Part shown: piece by piece, positions 34,635 through 43,428 of the stretch
Numbering within the stretch: the stretch's first letter is position 1
Layout: the number at the start of each line of letters is the position of its first letter
Assembly: GCF_031628175.1 (NCBI RefSeq)
Contig: NZ_JAVLVT010000005.1
Coordinates: 1-64,000 of the forward strand
Length of the DNA: 64,000 nt
Source of the DNA: Lipingzhangella_A rawalii
GTDB lineage: Bacteria > Actinomycetota > Actinomycetes > Streptosporangiales > Streptosporangiaceae
Direction of reading: 5' to 3'
The notes under the pieces: generated by a model
What the model was told of the DNA's origin: nothing
What the model saw: only the letters and a program-made list of their open reading frames with translations
Databases searched by the model: none
Translations under genes and position numbers: made by a program

Positions 34635-35618
34635 ATGCTCTTGCGCCACTTCGAGTACCTCACCGCACTGGCTCGGGAGCGCCATTTCGCCCGCGCCGCA
34701 CAGGTGTGTTTCGTGTCCCAGCCGGCACTCTCGGCGGGGATCCGCAAACTCGAGGCGGAGTTCGGGGTACTGATCGTGCAGCGGGGCAACCGGTTCTTGG
34801 GATTCACCCCGGAAGGGGAACGGATCGTCAGGTGGGCCGAACGGCTGCTCGCCGAGCGGGACGCCCTGGTTCAGGATGTGAGTGCCAGCGGTCCGGAGCT
34901 CGCCGGACGCCTACGCATCGGCGCGATTCCCACCACCCTGAGTTCACTGCCACTGCTGACCGTGCCGTTTCGACAGGCCCATCCGCGCGCACACGCCATG
35001 ATCACCTCGCTGACCTCCATCGAGATCCAGCGCCAGCTCCTGCACTACGATTGTGACGTCGGCGTGACCTATATCGACAACGAGCCGATCACCGGGGGCC
35101 TGGTGGCCCAGCCGCTGTACCGAGAGCGCTACGTACTGGTGACCGCAGGCGACGCTGTCGAACGGGGGGAGGCCACCTGGCAGGAGGCCGCCGAGCTACC
35201 CCTGTGTCTCCTCTCCCCGGACATGCAGAACCGTAGGATTCTGAACGCGGCGTTTCACCGTGCCGAGGTGGAGCCCCACCCCGCGATTGAGACGAATTCG
35301 GTCAGCGCGCTGTGCGCGCACGTGCGGGATGGTGGTTGGGCCAGTGTGATGCCGCACGCCTGGTTCCACCTGTTCGCCCTCCCCGCCGGGCTGCGGGCCC
35401 TACGACTGGTAGGGCCGGAGATCGCCCCGACCATCGGACTGGTGACCCGCGAGGCCGCCCCGGAGCCCGCCCTGGTGCGGGCGTTTCGGGAACTGGCCGA
35501 GACGGTTGACCTCCAGCGGTCCCTGGATCACCTGCTGGAACGTGTGTTCGGTCAGGGAGCAGCCGGACCGGCGGAGACACCCTCCGGGGAACATCACGGT
35601 GAGGTCACCGGCCCCTGA
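34635..35618 (+). CDS. LysR family transcriptional regulator
   Basis: This 327-residue LysR protein has an N-terminal winged helix (MLLRHFEYLTALARERHFARAA, then VSQPALSAGIRKLEAEFGVLIVQR, residues 1-52). A periplasmic-binding-like effector domain from about residue 90 (RLRIGAIPTTLSSLPLLTVPF onward) follows. It is divergent from the FdhF/YdeP-like gene across a spacer of 94 bp, and is the obvious candidate to regulate it. LysR regulators next to formate dehydrogenase genes (FdsR type) are known. It is followed after 6 bp by the convergent AEC transporter. Confidence 0.88.
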   Translation: MLLRHFEYLTALARERHFARAAQVCFVSQPALSAGIRKLEAEFGVLIVQRGNRFLGFTPEGERIVRWAERLLAERDALVQDVSASGPELAGRLRIGAIPTTLSSLPLLTVPFRQAHPRAHAMITSLTSIEIQRQLLHYDCDVGVTYIDNEPITGGLVAQPLYRERYVLVTAGDAVERGEATWQEAAELPLCLLSPDMQNRRILNAAFHRAEVEPHPAIETNSVSALCAHVRDGGWASVMPHAWFHLFALPAGLRALRLVGPEIAPTIGLVTREAAPEPALVRAFRELAETVDLQRSLDHLLERVFGQGAAGPAETPSGEHHGEVTGP

Positions 35619-35624
35619 ACCACC

Positions 35625-36551
35625 TCAGCCGAGCAGCATCGTGATCAGCACCAGCACCGGCACGGTCAGGAAGGTCGACAGCAGCACGGATTCCCGCGTC
35701 ATCCGGGTGGCGACCCCATAGCGGGACGAATAGTTGAACAGGTTCTGCGCCGCGGGCAGTGCGGCCACGATCACCACCGCGTACAGCTCTGCCGGGGACA
35801 GCCCGAACACCACACTGCCCAGCGCCCAGGCCACCGCAGGGTGGGCCACGGATTTCAGGGCTACCGCAAGGGCCACCGGGACGCGCTCGGGGCCACGTCC
35901 GGGCAGCGCGTCGCCATGCAGGGAAATTCCGAAGGCCAGTAGTACCGCCGGCACCGACATGGACGCCAGTAGCTCAATGGGCTGGGCGACCGGGGCGGGT
36001 GGGCTCCAGCCGCTCACCGCCACGGCCAGACCCGTCAGGGAACCGATCACGATCGGGGTGCGCAGGGGCATGCTCAGGATACGCAGGATCCCGGACCGGT
36101 GCCCCGGAGCGCGACTGCTCTGGTCCAGCACCGTCAGCGCGACCGGGGTGAGGAGCAGCTGCTGCATCAGGATCACCGGACCGATCAGGGAGGTGTCGCC
36201 CAGTACGTAGACCGCGATGGGAATACCGAGGTTGCCGGCGTTGACGTAGCTGGAGCACAACGCCCCCATTGTCGTCGGCCCCACCCCCCAGCGGAGCAGC
36301 AGCCCGACCCCGAGGTACAACCCCGCCACCACCGCCACGCTCAACGTCAACACGGCCAGCGGCGCCGAGTACAACACCGACAGGTCCGCATCGGAGAGAA
36401 TCTCGAACAGCAGCGCCGGGGTGGCCACGTAGAACGCCAGTTTGGTCAGTGCCTCACGTCCGCTGTCGCCCAGCACATTACGCCAGCCAAGGACGTAGCC
36501 CACCGCCACCACGGTGGCGATCACTCCGAAACCGGTTGCCACCCCGCTCAT
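35625..36551 (-). CDS. AEC family transporter (auxin efflux carrier fold)
   Basis: This 308-residue membrane protein has about ten hydrophobic segments. AEC features include YVATPALLFEILSDADL near residue 40, SSYVNAGNLGIPIAVYVLG near residue 100 (the Asn-Gly crossover) and a C-terminal VVIVAALPAAQNLFNYSSRYG near residue 265, the second crossover. Members export organic acids such as malate or malonate, or auxin-like compounds. ATG 36551 is chosen because sequence further upstream is not coding in character. It is convergent with the LysR gene. Confidence 0.85.
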   Translation of the reverse strand: MSGVATGFGVIATVVAVGYVLGWRNVLGDSGREALTKLAFYVATPALLFEILSDADLSVLYSAPLAVLTLSVAVVAGLYLGVGLLLRWGVGPTTMGALCSSYVNAGNLGIPIAVYVLGDTSLIGPVILMQQLLLTPVALTVLDQSSRAPGHRSGILRILSMPLRTPIVIGSLTGLAVAVSGWSPPAPVAQPIELLASMSVPAVLLAFGISLHGDALPGRGPERVPVALAVALKSVAHPAVAWALGSVVFGLSPAELYAVVIVAALPAAQNLFNYSSRYGVATRMTRESVLLSTFLTVPVLVLITMLLG

Positions 36552-36703
36552 CGGCGCCCCGTGTTGGTTCTCCCACTCCACGCCACCGGTCGACTGTATA
36601 CACAGCCCATCCTGCGATGACAGGACACACGTCACATCAAGCGGCCACGGCCCCAGCGGGGAGACACCATCCAGCACCCACCGAAGCGAACATCGGTGGG
36701 CAC

Positions 36704-36758
36704 GGCCGCCGGCGGCGTCACGCCCTGGGGGCGCTCCCCCGCACGACGGCCAGCGGGG
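36704..36758 (+). repeat. Interspersed palindromic repeat, copy A
   Basis: This is a complete unit: a GCCGCCGGCGGCGTC lead, then a CCCTGGGGGCGCTCCCCC centre, then GCACGACGGCCAGCGG. The centre is a GGGGG-CGCT-CCCCC hairpin and the flanks are themselves roughly complementary. The same unit recurs at 49.5-50.1 kb. The surrounding 36552-36892 stretch holds no gene; it separates the AEC transporter from the acetyltransferase. Confidence 0.7.
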
Positions 36759-36892
36759 GCAGGGGGAGGCCGTAGCAACCCGGCGGCCAGCTCGGCAGTT
36801 CGTCAGCACGACGTTCAGCGAGATTCCCGCCAGCCCCACCCCGCAAATATCCACGACGCGCTGGCAATCTCCCGGGGATGGACCGGGGCTGG

Positions 36893-37447
36893 TCAGATCT
36901 CGCGGGTGATCCGTGCCGGATTGCCCACGGCCACCACGTTGGCGGGCAGGTTCGCCGTGACCACCGCGCCGGCCCCCACCACGGTGTTCGCCCCGACGGT
37001 CACCCCGGGGCACACCACTGCCCCTCCTCCCAGCCACACGTTCTCCCCGAGCGTGATCGGCTGCCCCGACTCCCACTTGGCCCGGCGTGCCACGGGTTCG
37101 ACCGGATGCGTGGCGGTGAGCAGCTGCACGTAAGGGCCGAGCTGGACATCGTCGCCGATGACGATCGGCGCCACGTCCAGTAGCACGGCCCCGACATTGA
37201 CGAACACACCCTCGCCCACGCGGATGTTGTAGCCGTAGTCCACATGGAGCGGCGAACGGATTTCGGCCCCGGCACCCAGCTTGCCCAACAGCGCCGCCAG
37301 CACCTCACGCCGGCGCTGGGGTTCGGTCGCGGACACGGCGTTGAACAACTCGTTCAGTTCGGCCGCCCGTCGTGCATCTGCCTCTAGTTCGGGATCGTTG
37401 GCGATGTAGGGCTGACCGGCGAGCATGCGCTGCTTCTGGCTGGGCAT
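36893..37447 (-). CDS. Maltose/sugar O-acetyltransferase (hexapeptide repeat)
   Basis: This 184-residue enzyme of the maltose acetyltransferase type has an N-terminal Mac domain (KQRMLAGQPYIANDPELEADARRAAEL, residues 5-31) and a left-handed beta-helix of hexapeptide repeats (residues about 60-175). The catalytic His is in LLTATHPVEP near residue 113. It would transfer acetyl from acetyl-CoA to a sugar hydroxyl. ATG 37447 has GGAAG upstream. It ends with the usual VVAVGNPARITREI. It stands alone on the minus strand. Confidence 0.88.
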   Translation of the reverse strand: MPSQKQRMLAGQPYIANDPELEADARRAAELNELFNAVSATEPQRRREVLAALLGKLGAGAEIRSPLHVDYGYNIRVGEGVFVNVGAVLLDVAPIVIGDDVQLGPYVQLLTATHPVEPVARRAKWESGQPITLGENVWLGGGAVVCPGVTVGANTVVGAGAVVTANLPANVVAVGNPARITREI

Positions 37448-38252
37448 GGCGCTTCCTTCGGACGTGGGGCCGGCGGACACCCGCAGTGCGTGCGGTTGGC
37501 CGTGGGGGAGCCTACCCGGCCACCGAGGGGGCCCGGGCACGGGGCGCACTCGCTCGTGCAGCCGGGGAGCGTAGCCCAGAGCCCCGGCAGCGACGGCCGC
37601 ACCTTGGCCACCACAATGGACTCGGCGCAGACGGGGAAGAGGGGTGATCACACTGGTCCTGGTGGATGTTCCTCCTCGGGCTGGTCCAGCTCGCGGCGGA
37701 GGTCCACCCGACCGTGCACCGTGGTGGCGGTAGCGGTTCTCGCTGCGCTACTCACCGGGTACTGGCGGCTCTGGGGCTGGTGGCGCTCGGCCACGGCACG
37801 GAGGCGGGTATCCACGAGATGGAAGTGGTGCGGGAATCCAGTGAACTGTTCGCGTCGGGCGAGACGTTCGTGGAGCCTGTCACACAACCGCCTGGGAGGT
37901 CGTCACCTCCGTGGCTGACCCCTGCATCCGGGCCGCCGACAGTACGGTCGACCTCGCTAGCAATCAGCACAGTCCCCACCAGGCGCACCCCGAAACCGAC
38001 TGTGGGATTGCGGCACGCACGTCGCGGTCGCGGGTGGGGGCGTCGACAGCCACGTGCGACGGCTCGCCTGTCTCGATGGTTGTCTGTAGCCACAGTCCGG
38101 TAGCGGGTCGTGCCCCCCGGGGGCGCGGGCAGGGATCCGGCGGTGCCGTGCCGACCGCACGGCGACGCCCGGCTGGGACACGAAGACGGAGGTTGCGGGC
38201 CGAGTGGATCGTTCGGCACTGTCGGCCTCCCGCTGGCCGCTACCCTGCCCGT
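37448..38252. other. 805-bp gene-poor region
   Basis: No gene can be supported here. Short hydrophobic and helical pieces appear in different plus frames (VVAVAVLAALLTGYWRLWGWW near 37720-37790 in one; GIHEMEVVRESSELFASGETFVEPV near 37805-37880 in another). A decayed gene with frameshifts would look like this, but I cannot name a family. It ends with the promoter of the PP2C gene. Confidence 0.35.
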
Positions 38253-39008
38253 ATGTCACATACCGACACGCGCGCCCACGAACCCCCCGCCCCGGCTGGC
38301 CACGTCACCATCACCGCAATCACCCACCGTGGGGCGGTCCGTGACCGCAACGAGGACTCTGTAGTCCTCGGACCCATGATGGCCGCGTGCGATATGGCCA
38401 CCCCGGCACAGTGTTGGGTACCGGCCGACGAGCCGATGGTCCTGGCGGTCGCCGACGGGTTGGGTGGTCACGCGGCCGGCGAGATCGCCTCGCAACACGT
38501 GGCCCGGCGCCTGTCGGAGATTGGTCGCCAGTTGAGCAGCGCCCAGGCGCTCAGCCGGGCCCTGGCCACGATCGACGGCGAACTGCGAGAGCACGCGGTG
38601 CAGCACCAGGAATTCGACGGAATGGGATCCACCGTGGCGGGGCTGCTTCTCACCAGGGACGGGGTCCACACGTTCAACGTTGGCGACTCGCGTACCTACC
38701 GGATCGAGCAGGGGCGTCTCGTCCAGGTCACACGCGATGACGCGATTGAGGGCGGCAATACCGCGTTGATCACCCAGTGCGTTGGTGGACGTACCGACGG
38801 GAGACTGGAGCCGCACGTTCAGCGTGTGGACGGCGTGGCGTGGCTGATCTGCTCCGATGGACTCAGTGACCTGGTCACCACAGAGGAGGTGGAGAAGATT
38901 CTCGCCACCTCCGACAGCGACGCCGTGGCCGTGTCTGAGCTGTGGCGCGCTGCCATGGCGGCCGGTGGGCGGGACAACATCAGCATCATCCTCGCGCGAC
39001 GGGAGTAA
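38253..39008 (+). CDS. PP2C-family Ser/Thr protein phosphatase
   Basis: This 251-residue soluble metal-dependent phosphatase has all key motifs: TITAITHRGAVRDRNEDSVVL (residues 20-40, metal Asp), VLAVADGLGGHAAGEIAS near residue 72, GDSRTYRIEQG near residue 147, CSDGLSDLV near residue 205 and GGRDNISIILARRE at the C-terminus. It could oppose a Ser/Thr kinase such as the one at 24.0 kb, but they are 13 kb apart, so the pairing is speculation. The start is ATG 38253. It lies alone, downstream of the gene-poor region. Confidence 0.9.
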   Translation: MSHTDTRAHEPPAPAGHVTITAITHRGAVRDRNEDSVVLGPMMAACDMATPAQCWVPADEPMVLAVADGLGGHAAGEIASQHVARRLSEIGRQLSSAQALSRALATIDGELREHAVQHQEFDGMGSTVAGLLLTRDGVHTFNVGDSRTYRIEQGRLVQVTRDDAIEGGNTALITQCVGGRTDGRLEPHVQRVDGVAWLICSDGLSDLVTTEEVEKILATSDSDAVAVSELWRAAMAAGGRDNISIILARRE

Positions 39009-39104
39009 CCGGGGGTGAGTCCCGTCGAGGCCGGGAACCAGCACCGGGAACCGGGCGGGACCTGCCCGGTGCAGCCGGACACCAGTCGCATGCCGCCGAC
39101 GAAT

Positions 39105-39138
39105 CCGCCAGCCGGGCTCGGCTCGTTCCGGCTGGCGG
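39105..39138. terminator. Hairpin downstream of the phosphatase gene
   Basis: There are perfect 11-base arms (CCGCCAGCCGG and CCGGCTGGCGG) around a 12-base loop, about 100 bp past the PP2C stop and facing a convergent gene. The 39009-39318 spacer contains this hairpin and no supported gene. Confidence 0.5.
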
Positions 39139-39318
39139 GGAATATCGAGCGGCCGTATGCCTGGGTCGCGCTCGGCCCTGATGTCGCGGGAACTGTGCCG
39201 GTGGGGACACCCGCTGTTTCGTACGCGAGCGCCCGCATCCATCCCATCGGTGCCCGAACGTGACCGGCTGTCTTCCGGTCATCAACGCCCGCACGCGCAC
39301 ACCTCCGACCACCTCACC

Positions 39319-40242
39319 TCACGTTCCGGGCCCGTCGCCGGCCCAGCGACGGACCAGCGGCATCGCCTCGGCCAGCGCGTCCCGATAGGACCAGTGTGTG
39401 ACGATGTTGGTGAATCCGTACCGCCGCCGTGCGGCCAGGATCTCGGTGGCGATCTCCTCCGCGGTCCCCACAAGCAGGAACGGGTTGTCCAGGACGTCGC
39501 GGGCACTGGTGAGGCCCGCCCGCTGGTAGCCGTCGGCGAGCCCCGCGGCGGTCCGCTCCGCGTCGTCGGTGATCTCCACACGTTGGATCAGCACGTTGAA
39601 TTCCAGCTCCATGGCGCGTGGTCCCGCGCGTTGGTGCACGAACTCCACTCGCTCCGATGTCTCCGCCGAATCCGCGATCCGGAAGGTGCCGGGGGCCGCA
39701 CCGGGGATCTGTGTCAGTCCGCTGAAGCCGACGATGTCGGCGTGGCGGGCGGCCAGCTCCAGGGTGGCTTTTCCGTGTGCTCCGATCAGCAGCGGGGGGC
39801 GGGGACGCTGTAGCGGTGTTGGTTTCCGGGAGTCGTCAGCGACGATCCGGTCCAACTCCACGACGGTTGTCTCCAGTGCGGCGACACGGTCGGCGTGCGT
39901 GCGCCAGGCAATCCCCGCGGAGTCGAATTCGGACTTCATGTACCCGCACCCCAGCCCGAGCTCGAACCGGCCCCCGCTGATCTGGTCCAGGCTGCCGACC
40001 GCCCGCGCGAGCAGGGCCGGGTTCCAGAACTCGTTGTTCAGCACGAGCGTTCCCAGACGCACCTGCGCGGTGGCCGTGGCGGCGGCGCTCAGCACCGCAA
40101 CAGGGTCGTGCAGACCCAGGTGGTCGGTAGCGTGCAGGAGATCGAAACCCGCCGCCTCTACGGACCGCGCGTTCTCCTGCACGGCCGTGGGGTCCGTCGT
40201 GGTCAGGTTCACTCCGAACCGGAAGTCGTGCGTGGTGTCCAT
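39319..40242 (-). CDS. LLM class F420-dependent oxidoreductase
   Basis: This 307-residue luciferase-like (TIM-barrel) oxidoreductase of the F420 group starts FRFGVNLTTTDPTAVQENARSVEAAGFDLLHATDHLG. It has the barrel motifs VRLGTLVLNNEFWNPALLARAVGSLDQISGGRFELGLGCGY near residues 75-115 and PPLLIGAHGKATLELAARHADIVGFSG near residue 160. It would transfer hydride between coenzyme F420 and an unknown substrate. ATG 40242 was chosen over earlier in-frame codons that lie in noncoding-looking sequence. It lies downstream of a second LLM protein on the same strand, with a hairpin between. Confidence 0.87.
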   Translation of the reverse strand: MDTTHDFRFGVNLTTTDPTAVQENARSVEAAGFDLLHATDHLGLHDPVAVLSAAATATAQVRLGTLVLNNEFWNPALLARAVGSLDQISGGRFELGLGCGYMKSEFDSAGIAWRTHADRVAALETTVVELDRIVADDSRKPTPLQRPRPPLLIGAHGKATLELAARHADIVGFSGLTQIPGAAPGTFRIADSAETSERVEFVHQRAGPRAMELEFNVLIQRVEITDDAERTAAGLADGYQRAGLTSARDVLDNPFLLVGTAEEIATEILAARRRYGFTNIVTHWSYRDALAEAMPLVRRWAGDGPGT

Positions 40243-40327
40243 GGCGCGAGTGCACCAGGTTTTGGCGCCGCGCGCGAGGGGTGCCGCGTGTGCGGGAACT
40301 CCGTGCTCGGGTGCGGACAATCCTCGT

Positions 40328-40357
40328 GGCCCCCGACGTCGATCATCGCCGGGGGCC
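40328..40357. terminator. Hairpin between the two LLM genes
   Basis: There are 8-base arms GGCCCCCG and CGGGGGCC with a 14-base loop, 22 bp past the stop of the upstream (40379) minus-strand gene. It would terminate that transcript or reduce read-through into the next LLM gene. Confidence 0.5.
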
Positions 40358-40378
40358 TGGTGCTTGCGTCCCTGGAGC

Positions 40379-41422
40379 TCAGCGCCAGCCCAGCTCGGGT
40401 GCGACGTAGCGCACCAGGCTGTCCAGGATGTGCGTGTTGTACTCCACACCCAGCTGGTTCGGGACCGTGAGCAACAGCGTGTCCGCCGCGGCGATCGCCT
40501 CGTCCTGCGCCAGATCCCGCACCAGCTGGTCTGGTTCACCGGCGTAGGTCTTGCCGAAACGGGCCAGGCCATCATCGAGATGGCCAACCTGGTCACTGCT
40601 GCCCTTCTCCCGGCCGAACAGCTGGCGGTCAAAGTCGTTCACGATCGGGAAGATGCTGCGGCTCACCGAGACCCGGGGCTCCCGCTCGTGCCCGGCGGCC
40701 TGCCACGCCTTGCGGAACATATCGATCTGCTCGGCCTGGAGCTGGTGGAACGGCACCCCGGTGTCCTCAGTGAGCAGGGTCGAGCTCATCAGGTGCATCC
40801 CCTGCTGTCCCACCCACTCCGCGGAGGAACGGGTTCCGGCGCCCCACCAGATGCGGTCCCGCAACCCGGGTGAGTGCGGCTCGACGCGCAACAGACCCGG
40901 CGGATTGGGGAACATGGGCTTCGGGTTCGGCTCGGCGAAGCCTTCCCCAGAGAGCACCTCCAAGAACCGCGCGGTGTGCTCGCGTGCCATATCGGCGTCG
41001 GTGGCACCCGCCGCGGGATAGTGTCCGAAATACTCGTAGCCCCTGATGACCTGTTCCGGGGAACCGCGGCTGATCCCGAGCTGAAGTCGCCCGCCCGAGA
41101 TCAGATCCGCCGCACCGGCATCCTCGGCCATGTACAAGGGGTTCTCGTAGCGCATGTCGATCACGCCCGTGCCGATCTCGATACGGCTGGTGCGAGCCCC
41201 GATCGCGGCCAGCAGCGGGAACGGTGAGGCCAGTTGCCGGGCGAAGTGGTGCACCCGGAAGTACGCCCCGTCCACGCCGACCTCCTCGGCGGCGACCGCC
41301 AGTTCGATCGACTGCTGTAGTGCATCCGAGGCCGACTGCACCGCAGAGCGCGGCGACGGCGTCCAGTGTCCGAACGAGAGGAATCCGATCTTCTTCACAG
41401 TTGGGTTCAACACCGCTGACAT
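40379..41422 (-). CDS. LLM class flavin-dependent oxidoreductase
   Basis: This 347-residue luciferase-like monooxygenase starts with KKIGFLSFGHW. It shows the barrel signatures GVDGAYFRVHHFARQLASPFPLLAAIGARTSRIEIGTGVIDMRYENPLYMAEDAGAADLISGGRLQLGISRGSPEQVI (residues about 48-125) and IWWGAGTRSSAEWVGQQGMHLMSS near residue 190. It probably uses reduced FMN. The ATG at 41422 leaves about 200 bp of divergent spacer to the octamer repeat. The open frame on this strand continues through the repeat only because the octamer contains no stop codon, so the longer reading is rejected. Confidence 0.87.
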   Translation of the reverse strand: MSAVLNPTVKKIGFLSFGHWTPSPRSAVQSASDALQQSIELAVAAEEVGVDGAYFRVHHFARQLASPFPLLAAIGARTSRIEIGTGVIDMRYENPLYMAEDAGAADLISGGRLQLGISRGSPEQVIRGYEYFGHYPAAGATDADMAREHTARFLEVLSGEGFAEPNPKPMFPNPPGLLRVEPHSPGLRDRIWWGAGTRSSAEWVGQQGMHLMSSTLLTEDTGVPFHQLQAEQIDMFRKAWQAAGHEREPRVSVSRSIFPIVNDFDRQLFGREKGSSDQVGHLDDGLARFGKTYAGEPDQLVRDLAQDEAIAAADTLLLTVPNQLGVEYNTHILDSLVRYVAPELGWR

Positions 41423-41620
41423 GGCTGTATTCCTGCCGTCGTCCCGGCGGACCGTGACCGTGAACGCCGGCCCCCGATCGGCCGAAGAGACATGGGCGAG
41501 CCCGGTCGCCGCCGGACATCGCGAAAGCGCCGCTAGACTCACCCTCCGGTGCATACCGACAACGTTTCCGAAAAACCCCACCCCGGTACCCCACACTCCG
41601 CTAGAGTCGAAACACGGGGG

Positions 41621-41732
41621 CGCGTGGGCGCGTGGGCGCGTGGGCGCGTGGGCGCGTGGGCGCGTGGGCGCGTGGGCGCGTGGGCGCGTGGGCGCGTGGG
41701 CGCGTGGGCGCGTGGGCGCGTGGGCGCGTGGG
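41621..41732 (+). repeat. Tandem octamer repeat, 14 copies of CGCGTGGG
   Basis: There are 14 uninterrupted identical copies (112 bp), preceded by GGGGG. The unit has no stop codon in any frame, contains a GTG, and is 8 bp, so each gain or loss shifts the downstream reading frame. Three units encode GAWARGRV. It covers the putative translation start of the following gene and the divergent promoter region of the LLM gene. Confidence 0.95.
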
Positions 41733-43428
41733 CGATGCCGACCAGACCTGCTCCGGGCCACTCTCTGAGCCTGAACGCTGGAGTACGTTCCCGGAGCAGC
41801 GTTTGGTGTTGGCGGTCGCCCGCACGTTCACCCATGCTGTGGTACTTCTGGAGGCCCTGGCGGTGTTCCGCGGCGATCCGCGGGTGCAGATTCGGTTCAC
41901 CTGTGACGACACCTCCGCTTTCCATCGCGGAACTGCCGAGTTGCTACGCCGGCACGGAATCGAACCGGTTGCCTGGCCCCGGGCTCGCGAGCTGCCGACG
42001 GATCTGGTCCTTACGACCAGCGAAAACATCGACCTCACGGGGTTCAGCGTGCCCGTCGTCGTCCTGCCTCACGGTGTGGGTTTCCAGAAGTACGTTCCGG
42101 ACACGGGTAGCCGCGGGCGGCGCATCTCTGGGATTCCCCGCCCCGAGTTTCTCGACTGGTCGAACCTGCGCATGGCGCTGGCTCACCCCGTGCATCGGGA
42201 GCAGCTGCGGACGGTGCACAGTGGGCTCGCCGCACGTGCCACCGTGGTCGGTGACCTGCTCCACGAGCGGATTCAGGCCAGCCGGCGCCTGCGGTGGCAC
42301 TACCGGAGTCACCTCGGCCTGGATGACAGCCAGCACCTGGTGGCCCTGTCCTCCACCTGGGGCCCAAGTAGCCTCCTCGGGAGCCGGCCGGACCTACCGG
42401 AGCGGCTGTTGGCCCACCTGCCCATGGACGGGTATCGGGTCGCCGCGATCGTGCATCCGAACACCTGGTTCTGGCATGACGCCTGGCAGCTCCGTCAGAT
42501 CCTGGGCCGAGCACGTGATGCTGGACTGATCCTGGTCCCGCCCGAGGCGGGATGGGGAGCGACCCTCGTGGCTGCGGACTGTCTCCTCGGCGACCACGGT
42601 TCGGTCACCCTGCACGGTGCGGCCCTGGATCTGCCGGTGCTGCTGGGTGGATCCGGGAAGGAAACCGTGCCCGGAACGGCCAGCGCCAGCCTCGCGGAGG
42701 TGGCACCGCGACTCGACACCGACGGGGACCTGCGGCACCAGGTAACCGCCGCCAGCACCGGGCATCCCACGGGACGGTTCCGGGAGGCCACGGCATCCGC
42801 TTTCACCGAGGGTGGCGCCGCACTTCACCAGCTCACGGAGCTGCTGTACGAGCTCCTGCGGTTGCCTCAACCCGTCCAGCCCCGAACCATCCGTACCCTG
42901 CCCGCGCCGGCCGTGGAAGCCAGCTCGGCGTGTGCCCTCCACGTGCACACCTGGTGGCAAGACACCGATGTTCTGGGAATCGAACGTTTCCCGGCGTTTC
43001 CCTATCCTGCGTCCGACCCGCCCGGAGGGCGACTCCAGCACCTGGCCGTGGTCGAGACCGCGGAGATGGGCACGGACGATACCCTCACGCATCTCGCCTC
43101 GGTCATCGTCTGCGAGGAGCCGCAACCGTTGGATCGGGCCGGGCACTGGGTCCGCGCCGCCCTGGATCGCTACCCGGGCAGCCTGCTGGTCACGGCCGCC
43201 GCCGACCGCGGATACCTGGCGGGGGTTCGTGGGCGCGGAGTTGTGCGCTGCATGCCCGCGACAACAGCGCACCTCGACGCGATCACGGCATCGGCTCTCG
43301 TCTATGCACTCCTGCGGGGGCGCCGGCCCCTGGCCGGGTCGTTTCGGCTCCGGGTAGGCGAAAGGGAGCAGGGCTGCACGCTTTCCCCAGAGAACGTCGT
43401 CCACACCAGCCCCGGACCGTTGGATTAG
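41632..43428 (+). CDS. Glycosyltransferase-like protein starting in an octamer repeat
   Basis: This protein of up to 598 residues resembles actinobacterial proteins often mislabelled translation initiation factor 2; no GTPase motifs are present. A GT-B/CDP-glycerol transferase-like core has RLVLAVARTFTHAVVLLEALAVF near residue 53, VVVLPHGVGFQKYVPD near residue 140, VALSSTWGPSSLLGSR near residue 238 and LGDHGSVTLHGAALDLPVLLG near residue 318. A C-terminal domain of about 180 residues follows, with ALHVHTWWQDTDVLGIERF. The start is uncertain. In-frame GTG codons occur only inside the repeat (41632, 41656, 41680, 41704), the repeat supplying GAWARGRV units, and no ribosome site is evident. It is convergent with the STAND gene. 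Confidence 0.72.
   Translation: MGAWARGRVGAWARGRVGAWARGRVGAWARGRVGDADQTCSGPLSEPERWSTFPEQRLVLAVARTFTHAVVLLEALAVFRGDPRVQIRFTCDDTSAFHRGTAELLRRHGIEPVAWPRARELPTDLVLTTSENIDLTGFSVPVVVLPHGVGFQKYVPDTGSRGRRISGIPRPEFLDWSNLRMALAHPVHREQLRTVHSGLAARATVVGDLLHERIQASRRLRWHYRSHLGLDDSQHLVALSSTWGPSSLLGSRPDLPERLLAHLPMDGYRVAAIVHPNTWFWHDAWQLRQILGRARDAGLILVPPEAGWGATLVAADCLLGDHGSVTLHGAALDLPVLLGGSGKETVPGTASASLAEVAPRLDTDGDLRHQVTAASTGHPTGRFREATASAFTEGGAALHQLTELLYELLRLPQPVQPRTIRTLPAPAVEASSACALHVHTWWQDTDVLGIERFPAFPYPASDPPGGRLQHLAVVETAEMGTDDTLTHLASVIVCEEPQPLDRAGHWVRAALDRYPGSLLVTAAADRGYLAGVRGRGVVRCMPATTAHLDAITASALVYALLRGRRPLAGSFRLRVGEREQGCTLSPENVVHTSPGPLD

Noticed and set aside
24007..39008. Ser/Thr kinase and PP2C phosphatase as a cognate pair
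   Set aside because: They are 13 kb apart with unrelated genes between. The sequence gives no evidence of pairing.
30685..41422. Genomic island or prophage
   Set aside because: No integrase, tRNA attachment site, phage gene or sharp composition change. The decayed genes alone do not show transfer.
41621..41732. Possible CRISPR array
   Set aside because: The units are 8 bp, identical and without spacers. It is a simple tandem repeat.
41423..41761. Long open frame on the minus strand extending the LLM gene through the octamer tract (repeated APTRPRAH)
   Set aside because: The octamer has no stop codon in any frame, so it prolongs every frame. The LLM family starts at the ATG at 41422.
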